DNA of 18,306 nucleotides from Methylotenera_A sp040079935 (GCA_040079935.1 JBEBJI010000038.1:1-18306); one strand, 5' to 3'; shown: positions 1 through 7,747, numbered from the stretch's first letter. Program-made: numbers and translations. Notes: generated from the letters alone by a model not told the origin.

Positions 1-957
1 GAATTGGTGGCGGATGATGAATGGATTCGTGGCCAAATTGCTGTTGTGCAAACGATTGTATCCAGCCCGCTAGATAGAGCGTTGATTCAAGATGCCGAAA
101 AGAGTTTGAAAGAGGTAATTTTCAAACAAGGCATGCTAAAACATAGCTTGAATGAGGCAAAAAGCTCATTTAAAAATATGATTTCTACTTTTGTGGATCG
201 ATTGGGCGACATGTCCGATTCGAGTGGTAGCTATCAGAAAAAAATCGAAAATTACGCCGAAAAGCTATCTGAAACGGAAGATATTTTACAAATTAATGTG
301 CTGCTAGAAAACTTGATGAAAGATACGCATACCATGCAGGCGGAAATTGTGCGTTCGCGTGAAGTATTGTTAGAGCAGCGTGACAGTGTGGAATCGGCGC
401 AAGAAAAAATTCGCAAACTGCAAGAAGAGTTATCAGAGCTTAGCGAAGCGGTGCGCGTGGATCAACTGACGGGCGTGCTTAATCGGCGTGGCCTAGATGA
501 AGCCATGACGAGAGAAATGGCGCGTGCCCAGCGCGGTGGAGGCCTACTCAGTGTGGCTTTGCTGGATATTGATAATTTTAAGAGTTTAAACGATACCTAT
601 GGTCATAATGTGGGCGATACGGCACTGCAGCACTTGGCCAAGGTTATACAAACAACTATGCGGCCGACTGATGTGGTATCAAGGTTTGGTGGCGAGGAGT
701 TTGTGATATTGCTGCCTGATACCGACCTCGAAGCAGCAGTTTCAACGATTAAGCGTTTGCAACGCGCGCTGACAAAACAGTTCTTTTTGGGTAATAATGA
801 GAAATTACTCATCACTTTTAGTGCGGGCGTAGCGCTACTTAAAAATGACGAAACTGAAGCTACTGTGATACATCGTGCAGATCAATCGATGTATTTGGCT
901 AAAAGAACAGGTAAAAATCGCGTGATGACAGAAATTGATTTAAACACCCTTGTTTAA
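1..957 (+). CDS. Diguanylate cyclase (GGDEF domain), 5' end missing
   Basis: Makes cyclic di-GMP from two GTP, the second messenger that usually switches cells between swimming and attachment. The frame is open at base 1, so the protein is probably cut by the window edge; a TTG at 4 has no visible ribosome binding site. Residues (numbered from that TTG) 1-145 are mostly helical and coiled-coil, with no membrane segment. The GGDEF domain covers about 150-310: DLTGVLNRRG at its start, active-site GGEEF at 229-233, and RPTD at 220-223, exactly five residues upstream, which is the RxxD product-inhibition site. Catalysis and feedback inhibition should therefore both be intact. It ends 78 bases before a histidine kinase on the same strand, next to flagellin genes, so a role in motility control is plausible but inferred. 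Confidence 0.9.
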   Translation, partial: ELVADDEWIRGQIAVVQTIVSSPLDRALIQDAEKSLKEVIFKQGMLKHSLNEAKSSFKNMISTFVDRLGDMSDSSGSYQKKIENYAEKLSETEDILQINVLLENLMKDTHTMQAEIVRSREVLLEQRDSVESAQEKIRKLQEELSELSEAVRVDQLTGVLNRRGLDEAMTREMARAQRGGGLLSVALLDIDNFKSLNDTYGHNVGDTALQHLAKVIQTTMRPTDVVSRFGGEEFVILLPDTDLEAAVSTIKRLQRALTKQFFLGNNEKLLITFSAGVALLKNDETEATVIHRADQSMYLAKRTGKNRVMTEIDLNTLV

Positions 958-984
958 ATTAAACATTTTTAATTAAAACCTTGA

Positions 985-1011
985 TTGACGCTAAATTTGT
1001 GTTAAATTTAG
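985..1011 (+). promoter_or_regulatory. Possible promoter with inverted repeat before the histidine kinase
   Basis: A perfect 8-base inverted repeat, CTAAATTT-gtgtt-AAATTTAG (991-1011), overlaps a weak sigma70-like arrangement (TTGACG at 985-990 or TTGATT at 981-986, with AT-rich -10 candidates about 16-17 bases downstream). No T-run follows on the plus strand, so it does not look like an intrinsic terminator for the cyclase gene. It may be an operator or only AT-rich sequence. Confidence 0.3.
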
Positions 1012-1035
1012 AAAAAAACAAAAAAGGTAACTAAA

Positions 1036-2475
1036 TTGTTCCCTATAGCTGATGCCCAGTTATTTCTAAAAGCCATGATGCTAGGCGCGTCGGATGAAGT
1101 TTATCTTCTTGATGCTTCATCCTTGAAGCTCGTGTATGTGAGTGAAAATGCGCAAAAAAACTTAGGGCAAGACCTTGCGAGTTTTAAACTAAAAAATATA
1201 AATGGTTTGCTGGGAGTAAGCAAAGAAGAGCTTCAGGAGCACGTTAAACACAGCAAAAGCCAAGCTAATATTATAGAAGTAATATTAGAGCAAGATCCCA
1301 CAGTCATCAAAACCGATGATTATCAGTTGCGTGTGATGCTACTGCAAGCGAATAAAAAAGAGTACATTCTGGTGATTAAGAATGACTTAACCTCCAACGA
1401 AAGAACATTGCAGGCTTTGAGCGAGAGCGAGTCTCGCTTTCAGGCAATTGTGGCCAATACGCCTGGTATGGTGTTTCAGTTTAGGCAAGGTGCTGGTGGT
1501 GAAATAGAATTTATTTATTTAAGCGATGGTAGTAAAGCCTTGCTTGGGATTGAGCCAGAAGCGCTATATCAGAATTCTAGCCAATTCTATTCGATTATGA
1601 ATGCAAGAGATCACGCTAATTTGCGTACGCGTTTAAAAACATCAGCTACAGAGCTTCGCCTGCTAGATTGGGACGGACGTGTTTGGATTGATGGCTGGCA
1701 AGATACCAAATGGATTAATATGCGCGCAACACCCAGAAAACTCAGTAACGGGGTGATTATTTGGGATGGCATTATGCTGAATATTACTGAGAGCAAAAAT
1801 GAGAAGTTTCAGCTTGAGCAATCACGGCGAGATTTGGCGGATCTGACAGCACACATCAATACCATTCGCGAAGATGAGCGTAAAAAAATAGCGCGCGAAA
1901 TACACGATGACTTAGGCGGCAATTTAACCGCCATTAAAATGGGCTTGTCCTCTATTATCGATCAGCCAAAATCCGACCCCAAAGCCATACTGAAACACAC
2001 TAAAGGTTTGTTATCTGTGGTGGATAATACTTTTGCAACTGTGCATAGAATATCTGGCAATTTGCGGCCAAACATTTTAGATTTAGGTATTGTGGATGCA
2101 ATTGAGTGGCAAACAAAAGAGTTCCAGAAGCAGTTGGCGATTCCATGTCTGTTTACAACTAATCGAGCAGAAATTTCTGCTTCGACAGAACAAGCCATTG
2201 CGCTGTTCCGTATCTGTCAGGAAGCGATGTCGAATATCTCAAAGTATGCGCAGGCGACAAAAGTGACTGTGGATTTGAGCGCTAGTGACAATGAAGTGGT
2301 GATGACGATTACAGACAATGGTGTCGGCATCAAACCTAATGATAAATTGAAAACTGATTCATTTGGCTTGCGTGGCATGCAAGAACGTGCAATTGCCATG
2401 CATGGCAGTTTTAGAATCTCTAAGCCAATCGAAAGCAAGCAAGGCACAGTCATTACCGTTAAGCTCCCAATCTAA
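1036..2475 (+). CDS. Soluble PAS-PAS sensor histidine kinase, NarX/HisKA_3 type
   Basis: Sensor kinase expected to phosphorylate the response regulator encoded next (2731-3381). The 479 residues have no membrane span, so it should sense a cytoplasmic signal. PAS-like regions lie at about 10-120 and 130-255 (the second begins SESRFQAIVANTPG). The HisKA_3 dimerisation helix carries EDERKKIAREIHDDLGG with the predicted phospho-acceptor His290. The ATPase domain follows: N-box around EAMSN (Asn400), DNGVGI from Asp427, and FGLRGM at 443-448. The chosen start is TTG at 1036 because AAAGGT (1023-1028) sits 7 bases before it; ATG codons at 1075 and 1078 are alternatives that would shorten the first PAS region. 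The ligand is unknown; no cofactor-binding residues could be identified by eye. Confidence 0.9.
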   Translation: MFPIADAQLFLKAMMLGASDEVYLLDASSLKLVYVSENAQKNLGQDLASFKLKNINGLLGVSKEELQEHVKHSKSQANIIEVILEQDPTVIKTDDYQLRVMLLQANKKEYILVIKNDLTSNERTLQALSESESRFQAIVANTPGMVFQFRQGAGGEIEFIYLSDGSKALLGIEPEALYQNSSQFYSIMNARDHANLRTRLKTSATELRLLDWDGRVWIDGWQDTKWINMRATPRKLSNGVIIWDGIMLNITESKNEKFQLEQSRRDLADLTAHINTIREDERKKIAREIHDDLGGNLTAIKMGLSSIIDQPKSDPKAILKHTKGLLSVVDNTFATVHRISGNLRPNILDLGIVDAIEWQTKEFQKQLAIPCLFTTNRAEISASTEQAIALFRICQEAMSNISKYAQATKVTVDLSASDNEVVMTITDNGVGIKPNDKLKTDSFGLRGMQERAIAMHGSFRISKPIESKQGTVITVKLPI

Positions 2476-2558
2476 GCTTACCGCCTACGCGCTCTGTGCT
2501 TGGCCTCAGACCTGTTTTAAATTTCCTATTTTGCAAATAAATGACCAACAAGTAAAAG

Positions 2559-2575
2559 TTGGCATGCTGTTTGCG
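2559..2575 (+). promoter_or_regulatory. Sigma54-like promoter for the response regulator
   Basis: TTGGCATGCTGTTTGCG matches the sigma54 -24/-12 consensus (YTGGCACGRNNNTTGCW) closely: GG at 2561-2562 and GC at 2573-2574 are separated by exactly 10 bases, TGGCA and TTGC are intact. Transcription would begin near 2586, giving a leader of about 145 bases before the ATG at 2731. No upstream activator site was identified. Confidence 0.6.
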
Positions 2576-2587
2576 ATTACCTAATCA

Positions 2588-2641
2588 TGTGTGTACAAAA
2601 CAACAAAAAATCAGTCTTAATATGTTGAAAAAATACACACA
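2588..2641 (+). promoter_or_regulatory. Nested inverted repeat at the 5' end of the response regulator leader
   Basis: TGTGTGTA (2588-2595) is perfectly complementary to TACACACA (2634-2641). Inside it, CAACA (2601-2605) is complementary to TGTTG (2623-2627). The outer arm begins about two bases after the start predicted from the sigma54-like promoter, so the mRNA would begin with a stem. It could affect mRNA stability or be a DNA operator. No T-run follows. Confidence 0.4.
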
Positions 2642-2730
2642 GTTGTCGAAATAAACACAAGTGATACATATAGCCAGATTTGAATGAATTTTTATAATAG
2701 CTACTGAAGTTAAAAGAGAGTTTAAACATT

Positions 2731-3381
2731 ATGATAAATAGCAAAAAAATCAAAGTGATTATTGTAGATGACCACGCAATCTTAAGAACTGGTCTCAATC
2801 AGATAATATCTGGAACAGATGACATTGAAGTGATTGGCGAAGCGCAAAATGGCTCTGAGGCGATTAAGTTAGCGCGCCAGCTGAATGCCGATGTCATGTT
2901 GTTGGATATCTCAATGCCAGACCGCAGCGGCATGGATGTGCTTAAATATATTAAAGGTGAAAATAATCATATTGCTGTGCTGATGTTATCCATGCACGTG
3001 GAAGAGCAATATGCGGTGCGTGCCTTGAGATCAGGTGCATCAGGCTACTTGTGCAAGCAAAGTGCATCATCTGACTTATTGCCTGCCATTCGCGCCGTGG
3101 CAAAAGGTAAAAAATTTATCACGCCAGAGGTGGCTGAAATATTGGCAGATCAAGTGGGCATGGATAAGCCAGAAGCGCCGCATGAAACGCTTTCTGACCG
3201 TGAGTTTCAAACCATGGTAATGATTTCTTCTGGCTTGTCGGTTGGCGATATTGCAGATCAACTTTCTTTATCAGTTAAAACAGTGAGCATGTATCGCGCA
3301 CGCTTGCTGGATAAAATGCATCTACGCCACAACGCAGAGCTGACGCATTATGCAATTAAGAATAATTTAGTTTACAACTAG
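2731..3381 (+). CDS. NarL/FixJ-type response regulator
   Basis: DNA-binding partner of the kinase at 1036-2475. The receiver domain (about 7-125) has the acidic pair Asp13-Asp14, phospho-acceptor Asp59 in LLDISMP, a switch serine in LMLSMH and Lys in YLCK. A LuxR-type helix-turn-helix covers about 150-212 (ETLSDREFQTMVMISSG, then SVKTVSMYRARLLDKM), resembling the UvrY/NarL group. The ATG at 2731 follows a purine-rich GAGAG (2716-2720). The gene is separated from the kinase by 255 bases and has its own sigma54-like promoter, so the two may be expressed independently. Its position directly before fliC suggests a flagellar or lifestyle target, but the regulated genes cannot be read from the sequence. 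Confidence 0.92.
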   Translation: MINSKKIKVIIVDDHAILRTGLNQIISGTDDIEVIGEAQNGSEAIKLARQLNADVMLLDISMPDRSGMDVLKYIKGENNHIAVLMLSMHVEEQYAVRALRSGASGYLCKQSASSDLLPAIRAVAKGKKFITPEVAEILADQVGMDKPEAPHETLSDREFQTMVMISSGLSVGDIADQLSLSVKTVSMYRARLLDKMHLRHNAELTHYAIKNNLVYN

Positions 3382-3694
3382 CTTTCATTCTCTAATCTCT
3401 CTGTAATCTCGTCTATCCAGCAATCTCGCTGGCTAAGACACCTGTCAAACTAACTATTTAACTAAACCAAAGATTTAACCAAACCAAGATTTAACCTGCT
3501 TTATCCCCTGTATTGTTTCTTTATTTTCAAAAAATATTGAATATCATGATTGATATTTAATAATCTTGTTAACACACTTATTATTTATTTTTAATACCCT
3601 GTGATCCTCATGGATATTGGCTTGCAGACCATCTATTTTGAATAAATTTTAATCTATTTTAATAATAAAAAGCCAATGATAAGGAGCGATTTCC
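3382..3694. other. AT-rich non-coding region upstream of the flagellin promoter
   Basis: No credible gene is visible. It holds a near-perfect tandem repeat (3464-3496), a small hairpin CCAGC-aatctc-GCTGG (3417-3432) without a T-run, and an inverted repeat AATATCA-tgat-TGATATT (3540-3557) that could be an operator. A weak sigma54-like match, TGGATATTGGCTTGCA (3611-3626), has correct GG-N10-GC spacing and a good TTGCA, but its -24 element is TGGA instead of TGGC. Confidence 0.5.
3464..3496 (+). repeat. Two-copy tandem repeat
   Basis: aaaccaaagatttaacc (3464-3480) is followed immediately by aaaccaagatttaacc (3481-3496); the copies differ by one A. It may be a paired binding site or simple slippage. 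Confidence 0.6.
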
Positions 3695-3721
3695 TAAAGA
3701 TTTAAAAATTACTGCCGACAT
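3695..3721 (+). promoter_or_regulatory. Sigma28 (FliA) promoter of fliC
   Basis: TAAAGATT (3695-3702), an 11-base spacer and GCCGACAT (3714-3721) closely match the class III flagellar promoter TAAAGTTT-N11-GCCGATAA. Transcription should start near 3728, giving a leader of about 200 bases before the flagellin ATG. Confidence 0.8.
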
Positions 3722-3744
3722 TGTTTTCATCGGGACTGCTTATT

Positions 3745-3832
3745 CGGTAAGAAACGAAAATCAAGTTCGTGAGAAAAGTTGTTTTGAAACAAAATTTTAG
3801 AGCTTACCCTAAATTTTCTCAAAAGCTTACCG
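3745..3832 (+). promoter_or_regulatory. Nested, possibly switching RNA structure in the fliC leader
   Basis: Outer arms CGGTAAG (3745-3751) and CTTACCG (3826-3832) pair perfectly and can extend into TTAT/ATAA with one bulge. Inside, GAGAAAA (3771-3777) pairs with TTTTCTC (3814-3820), and TTTTG-aaa-CAAAA (3782-3794) forms a small hairpin. AGCTTACC occurs twice (3801-3808 and 3824-3831), so the 5' arm has two competing partners. It does not match a known c-di-GMP riboswitch by eye. Confidence 0.5.
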
Positions 3833-3844
3833 ATAACATTTTTA

Positions 3845-3885
3845 ACTGCAACGCAATTCATGGTGAATTGCAACGCTTAAGCAGT
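3845..3885 (+). promoter_or_regulatory. Hairpin in the fliC leader
   Basis: GCAATTCA (3853-3860), loop TGG, and TGAATTGC (3864-3871) form a perfect 8-base-pair hairpin. Outer arms ACTGC (3845-3849) and GCAGT (3881-3885) are also complementary, so a two-part stem is possible. It lies 30-40 bases before the flagellin ribosome binding site and no T-run follows, so it is not a terminator. Confidence 0.5.
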
Positions 3886-3926
3886 AGGTTGTAATTGAAA
3901 CATAACTTATATTTAGGAGATTTATC

Positions 3927-4721
3927 ATGGCTGCTGTAATTAATACCAACATTGCTTCATTAAACACACAACGTAATTTAAGTACATCACAAAGTGCATT
4001 AAACACATCAATTCAACGTTTGTCATCTGGCCTACGTGTAAACAGCGCTAAAGATGACGCTGCTGGCTTATCAATCGCAACACGTATGGACGCACAAGTG
4101 CGTGGCATGAACGTAGCGATGCGTAATGCGAATGATGCGATTTCATTTGCGCAAACGGCTGAAGGCGCATTAGGTAAAGTAACTGATGCATTACAACGTA
4201 TGCGTGAATTGGCTGTACAAGGCGCCAACGGCACCAACGGCACAAGTGATCTAGCTAATCTTGATACGGAATATCAAGCATTGGTGGCTGAAGTAACACG
4301 TCTTGGCACTACCAAATTTAATGGTACTGCCGTATTCGGCACAGCTTACACGTTCCAAGTAGGTGCAGACTCAACAGACACAATCGCTGTTGCATCAACT
4401 GCCGCTGTTTCTATCGCTGGTGCTGTAACAACGAATGCGCTTTCTACTACTGCAATCGGCTTGTTGGATACAGCACTGACAACTGCGAACACTGCGCGTG
4501 CTACATTAGGTGCTGTGCAAAATCGTTTTGAATCTGTCATCGGTAACTTGCAAGTGGCTTCTGAAAATCAATCTGCTGCCAAATCTCGCATCATGGATGC
4601 TGACTTTGCCGCAGAAACAGCAAACTTGACACGTGGTCAAATCTTGCAACAAGCAGGTACAGCCATGTTAGCGCAAGCAAACTCATTACCAAACGGCGTG
4701 TTAGCTCTGTTAAGAGGCTAA
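3927..4721 (+). CDS. fliC: Flagellin
   Basis: Structural subunit of the flagellar filament, exported by the flagellar type III system. At 264 residues it is a short flagellin: the N-terminal D0/D1 helices (about 1-135, including NTNIASLNTQRNLS and SSGLRVNSAKDDAAG) and C-terminal D1/D0 helices (about 190-264) are complete, but only about 50 residues separate them, so the surface domains D2/D3 are essentially absent. The central part is Ala/Thr/Ser-rich. The C-terminus is LPNGVLALLRG, a mild departure from the usual LPQxVLxLL. AGGAGA (3915-3920) sits 6 bases before the ATG. Transcription is expected from the sigma28 promoter at 3695 and to stop mainly at the terminator at 4763, making this a single-gene, highly expressed unit. 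Confidence 0.97.
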   Translation: MAAVINTNIASLNTQRNLSTSQSALNTSIQRLSSGLRVNSAKDDAAGLSIATRMDAQVRGMNVAMRNANDAISFAQTAEGALGKVTDALQRMRELAVQGANGTNGTSDLANLDTEYQALVAEVTRLGTTKFNGTAVFGTAYTFQVGADSTDTIAVASTAAVSIAGAVTTNALSTTAIGLLDTALTTANTARATLGAVQNRFESVIGNLQVASENQSAAKSRIMDADFAAETANLTRGQILQQAGTAMLAQANSLPNGVLALLRG

Positions 4722-4762
4722 TCCCAAGTTTAGTGAATTGAGAAAAGTAAATTGATTCAACT

Positions 4763-4797
4763 TCCACAGGGTTAGTAATAATCCTGTGGACTTTTGT
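4763..4797 (+). terminator. Intrinsic terminator after fliC
   Basis: TCCACAGG (4763-4770), a 12-base loop and TCCACAGG's perfect complement CCTGTGGA (4783-4790) are followed by CTTTTGTT. Partial read-through would supply the flaG-fliD genes, for which no separate promoter was seen. Confidence 0.85.
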
Positions 4798-4810
4798 TAA
4801 GGAGTTCATC

Positions 4811-5179
4811 ATGTTTAGCTCACCATTAGATGCTTATGGTTCTGTAAATAGACCGGCTGGCTCGCAACATATTGCCGCCAGCCAGATTGCATTAGTCAGT
4901 TCGACAGGACATAAAACAGTTGATATGAGTGAAAGTAAGCCATCAACTCAAATTGATAAAGGCGCACTTGCAGGAGCAGTAAAAAAATTAAATGACTATG
5001 TAGCGCCTGCGTTACAGACCGTAGAGTTTTCACTCGATCATGATTCGAAACGTATGATTGTTAAAGTGGTTGATACGGCAACACACAAAGTGTTGAGACA
5101 GATTCCAAATGAGGAAGTTATAGCGATGTCTAAAACTCTGGACAAGTTGCAGGGCCTAGTCATTAGGCAAACTGCTTAA
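4811..5179 (+). CDS. flaG: FlaG family flagellar protein
   Basis: Small cytoplasmic protein of the FlaG family, found beside flagellin and cap genes and linked in other bacteria to filament length control. It has 122 residues. The N-terminal half (to about 55) is low-complexity and probably disordered. The conserved part is 55-120: LNDYVAPALQTVEFSLDHDS, then KVLRQIPNEEVIAM, the family signature. AAGGAG at 4799-4804 gives the ATG at 4811. It follows the fliC terminator by a few bases and precedes fliD by 27 bases, the usual fliC-flaG-fliD order. Confidence 0.9.
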   Translation: MFSSPLDAYGSVNRPAGSQHIAASQIALVSSTGHKTVDMSESKPSTQIDKGALAGAVKKLNDYVAPALQTVEFSLDHDSKRMIVKVVDTATHKVLRQIPNEEVIAMSKTLDKLQGLVIRQTA

Positions 5180-5206
5180 GTGCTTAAATACTAAAGGAAT
5201 ATAGAT

Positions 5207-6901
5207 ATGCCTATTTCATCAGCAGGGATTGGTTCTGGCCTAGATGTAGCTTCTATCGTTGCTAGCCTGATGAACGTCGAAAGACTACCTTTAGCAGCAG
5301 TTGCTAAGCAAAAAACGGATTATCAATCTCAGGTTTCTGCCTATGGCACGATGAAAAGTACTTTATCCACTTTTCAGACTGCGGTGCAAGCGCTTTCTAG
5401 CCCTGCTAAATTTAATGCGCAGACCGTCACCTCTGGCAATTCTGCTGTATTTACCGCTACCGCAAATGGCAGCGCAACGTTTGGCGACTATGCGGTAACT
5501 GTGAACCAACTGGCTAAATCTCAAAAGTTGGCGATGGCTGGTGTTGCAAATACGACGGATGTGATTGGCACAGGTACGCTGACCATCTCTTTTGGTACTT
5601 TTACGCCAGAAGTGCTCGTGCCGCCCACACCTAGCTCGTTTACTGCAAATGCCGCTAAAACTGACGTGGTCATTGCCATTGGCAGTTCAAACAACACACT
5701 GGCTGGCGTGCGCGATGCGATTAACGCCTCTAACTCCAGCGTCAGCGCAACAATTGTAAATGACGGCACGACCAATCGACTGGTGATTACCTCTAAAGAT
5801 ACTGGTGAAGTCAATAGTTTGAAAATTTCAGTGGCGGATGATGATACGAATAATGTGGATGCCCTTGGTTTGTCGCAATTAGCCTACGATCCTCTTGCCA
5901 CAGTAGGTAGTGGGCAGAATCTAACGCAAATGCAGGCTGCAAAAAATGCTATTTTAGATATTGATGGCATTGCAGTAGTAAAAGCCAGCAATACCATTAC
6001 CGATGCGATTGAAGGTGTGACGATAAATTTACTGACAACCAGTAATAGCTTGAGTGTGAACTTAGGTTTGACAAGCAACCAAGACAAGATAAAAGAGTCT
6101 GTGACTGCGTTTGTTGATGGCTACAATAAACTCAATGACTCGCTACGCAACCTAACCAAATACGATGAGACAGGCAAAGCTTCTGGCGCGTTATTGGGCG
6201 ATGCCACAGCAAGGTCTGTTATGAATCAAATAAAATCGGTGATGACTAAAACCATTAGCAGTGGCAATACAATCAACTCGCTTAGCCAAATTGGCGTATC
6301 TTTTCAGCGCGATGGCAAATTGGCCTTAGATGCGACCAAGTTAGCAACGGCAGTGACGACAAATTTTAGTGATATTTCTACTTTATTTGCTACTTCTGCA
6401 AAAGCGACAGATCCGCTGATTGCTTATTCCAGCAGCACCAGCAAAACCCTAGCAGGTACCTATGCGATCGAGGTTAGCCAGTTGGGCACAACCTTAGTTA
6501 ATGCAGCAGGTACTATTAATGGCGTTGCCGCCACTGGTGCAGGTTTCAATTTAATCGGTGCGCCAGGTGATGCAAGTGAAGGCTTAAGCATTAAAGTAAA
6601 TGGTGGTGCATTAGGTGCACGCGGCACGATTAATTTTACGATTGGTTACGCGGCGCAACTAGACAATATTATCACTAATCTTTTAAGCGATAACGGCTTG
6701 CTGAAAGCCAGAACCGACGGCATGCAAAGCTCTATCACACGTCTGGATAAACAAACTGAAGCACTCAATGTGCGACTTACCGCAGTAGAGGCGCGTTATC
6801 GTGCGCAATTTAACAAGCTTGACTCCTTGTTGTCTAGCATGTCCTCAACTAGCAGTTTTCTTACACAGCAACTTGCTACACTTAACGCGAATAATCAATA
6901 A
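5207..6901 (+). CDS. fliD: Flagellar filament cap protein
   Basis: Forms the cap at the filament tip that folds and inserts flagellin subunits. It has 564 residues, within the usual range. The N-terminal FliD domain is recognisable from SSAGIGSGLDVASIVASLMNVER (about 4-26) to about 105; the centre is Thr/Ser/Ala-rich and variable (about 110-250); the C-terminal FliD domain covers about 235-540, with a helical, coiled-coil end (about 505-564) that normally contacts the filament. AAAGGA (5193-5198) lies 8 bases before the ATG. It sits between flaG and fliS, whose products assist the same assembly step. Confidence 0.95.
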   Translation: MPISSAGIGSGLDVASIVASLMNVERLPLAAVAKQKTDYQSQVSAYGTMKSTLSTFQTAVQALSSPAKFNAQTVTSGNSAVFTATANGSATFGDYAVTVNQLAKSQKLAMAGVANTTDVIGTGTLTISFGTFTPEVLVPPTPSSFTANAAKTDVVIAIGSSNNTLAGVRDAINASNSSVSATIVNDGTTNRLVITSKDTGEVNSLKISVADDDTNNVDALGLSQLAYDPLATVGSGQNLTQMQAAKNAILDIDGIAVVKASNTITDAIEGVTINLLTTSNSLSVNLGLTSNQDKIKESVTAFVDGYNKLNDSLRNLTKYDETGKASGALLGDATARSVMNQIKSVMTKTISSGNTINSLSQIGVSFQRDGKLALDATKLATAVTTNFSDISTLFATSAKATDPLIAYSSSTSKTLAGTYAIEVSQLGTTLVNAAGTINGVAATGAGFNLIGAPGDASEGLSIKVNGGALGARGTINFTIGYAAQLDNIITNLLSDNGLLKARTDGMQSSITRLDKQTEALNVRLTAVEARYRAQFNKLDSLLSSMSSTSSFLTQQLATLNANNQ

Positions 6902-6918
6902 AACTAGAGGATAAAAAT

Positions 6919-7410
6919 ATGTTTGGATTCAGTAAAAATGGAGTGAATGTCTATGCGCAAATGAGCGTAGAAACCGGCGTGTTGGCAGCAAGTCCAAATA
7001 AACTCACCATAATGTTGTATGAAGGCGCTATTGCCGCATGTCAAAACGCAATTGGCCACATGAAAAATGCAGATATCGAAAAAAAAGGCGCTATGTTGTC
7101 AAAAGCAACGATGATTATTGAAAGCGGCCTGCGAGTCAGTCTGAACAAAAGGGCGGGCGGTGAATTGGCAGAAAGTCTTGATAACCTTTATGTGTATATG
7201 GGACATAGATTGATCATTGCCAATATTCGTAATCAGCCAGAACTAGTGCAAGAAGTGATACAGCTTTTAAGCGATTTAAAAGGCGCTTGGGAAACAATTG
7301 GTGATGCGCAGGCTAAATCTGCAGCCATTTCTCAAGTGGCTACTCCCATTACTTCAAATCAAAATACGCTTAATGTAAATCGAGCGATTGCTAATTACGC
7401 AGGCGCATAA
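6919..7410 (+). CDS. fliS: Flagellin export chaperone
   Basis: Cytoplasmic chaperone that binds the C-terminus of flagellin to prevent early polymerisation and to deliver it to the export gate. The family is recognised from YAQMSVETGVLAASPNKLTIMLYEGAI (about 12-38) and the following helical bundle (to about 130). At 163 residues it is longer than the usual 125-140, with an extra Ser/Thr/Asn-rich C-terminal tail. AGAGGA (6906-6911) precedes the ATG. The stop codon directly abuts the fliT start, suggesting translational coupling. Confidence 0.95.
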   Translation: MFGFSKNGVNVYAQMSVETGVLAASPNKLTIMLYEGAIAACQNAIGHMKNADIEKKGAMLSKATMIIESGLRVSLNKRAGGELAESLDNLYVYMGHRLIIANIRNQPELVQEVIQLLSDLKGAWETIGDAQAKSAAISQVATPITSNQNTLNVNRAIANYAGA

Positions 7411-7737
7411 ATGATGAAAAATAAAAACACAATGACCACCTATGAGGCAGTTGAAAATCTGACCAGCCAAATGTTGCTAGCTGCTAAAGCGGAGGATTGG
7501 GACAAACTGACGGCATTGGAAAATGACTGTGCAAAATATATTGAACAGCTTAAATTTTACGAGAATGTAGTGCCTATGTCCAAAGACGCATCTCAGCGCA
7601 AAGCGGCGAGCATCAAACGTATTCTTGCGGACGACCGGGAAATACGCAACTTGGTTTCGCCTAGGATGGCAAAATTAAGTGCGTTAATGAATAGTAGCCA
7701 AAACGGTAAGAAATTAAACCGCACTTACGGCAAGTGA
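7411..7737 (+). CDS. fliT: FliT-like flagellar chaperone
   Basis: A 108-residue helical protein immediately after fliS. FliT family members chaperone the cap protein FliD and, in enterobacteria, inhibit the master regulator FlhDC. Family features are the N-terminal helix YEAVENLTSQMLLAAKAEDWDKLTALENDCAKYI and a second helix with IKRILADDREIRNLV. The two ATG codons at 7411 and 7414 directly follow the fliS stop; a third in-frame ATG at 7432 is possible. The assignment rests on size, helix pattern and position. Confidence 0.85.
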   Translation: MMKNKNTMTTYEAVENLTSQMLLAAKAEDWDKLTALENDCAKYIEQLKFYENVVPMSKDASQRKAASIKRILADDREIRNLVSPRMAKLSALMNSSQNGKKLNRTYGK

Positions 7738-7747
7738 TTTAGCGCGA

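Noticed and set aside
991..1011. Inverted repeat as terminator of the diguanylate cyclase gene
   Set aside because: The stem is entirely weak A/T apart from its outer pair and is followed by A residues on the plus strand, not T.
3417..3432. Hairpin CCAGC-aatctc-GCTGG as a terminator for the response regulator
   Set aside because: Only five base pairs and no T-run follows.
3728..3926. c-di-GMP riboswitch in the flagellin leader
   Set aside because: The conserved aptamer segments and tetraloop-receptor pattern of known c-di-GMP riboswitches could not be found; only generic stems are present.
4222..4241. Short repeat in fliC (NGTNGT) as a phase-variable tract
   Set aside because: Only about two imperfect 9-base units, a multiple of three, and no sign of frame switching.
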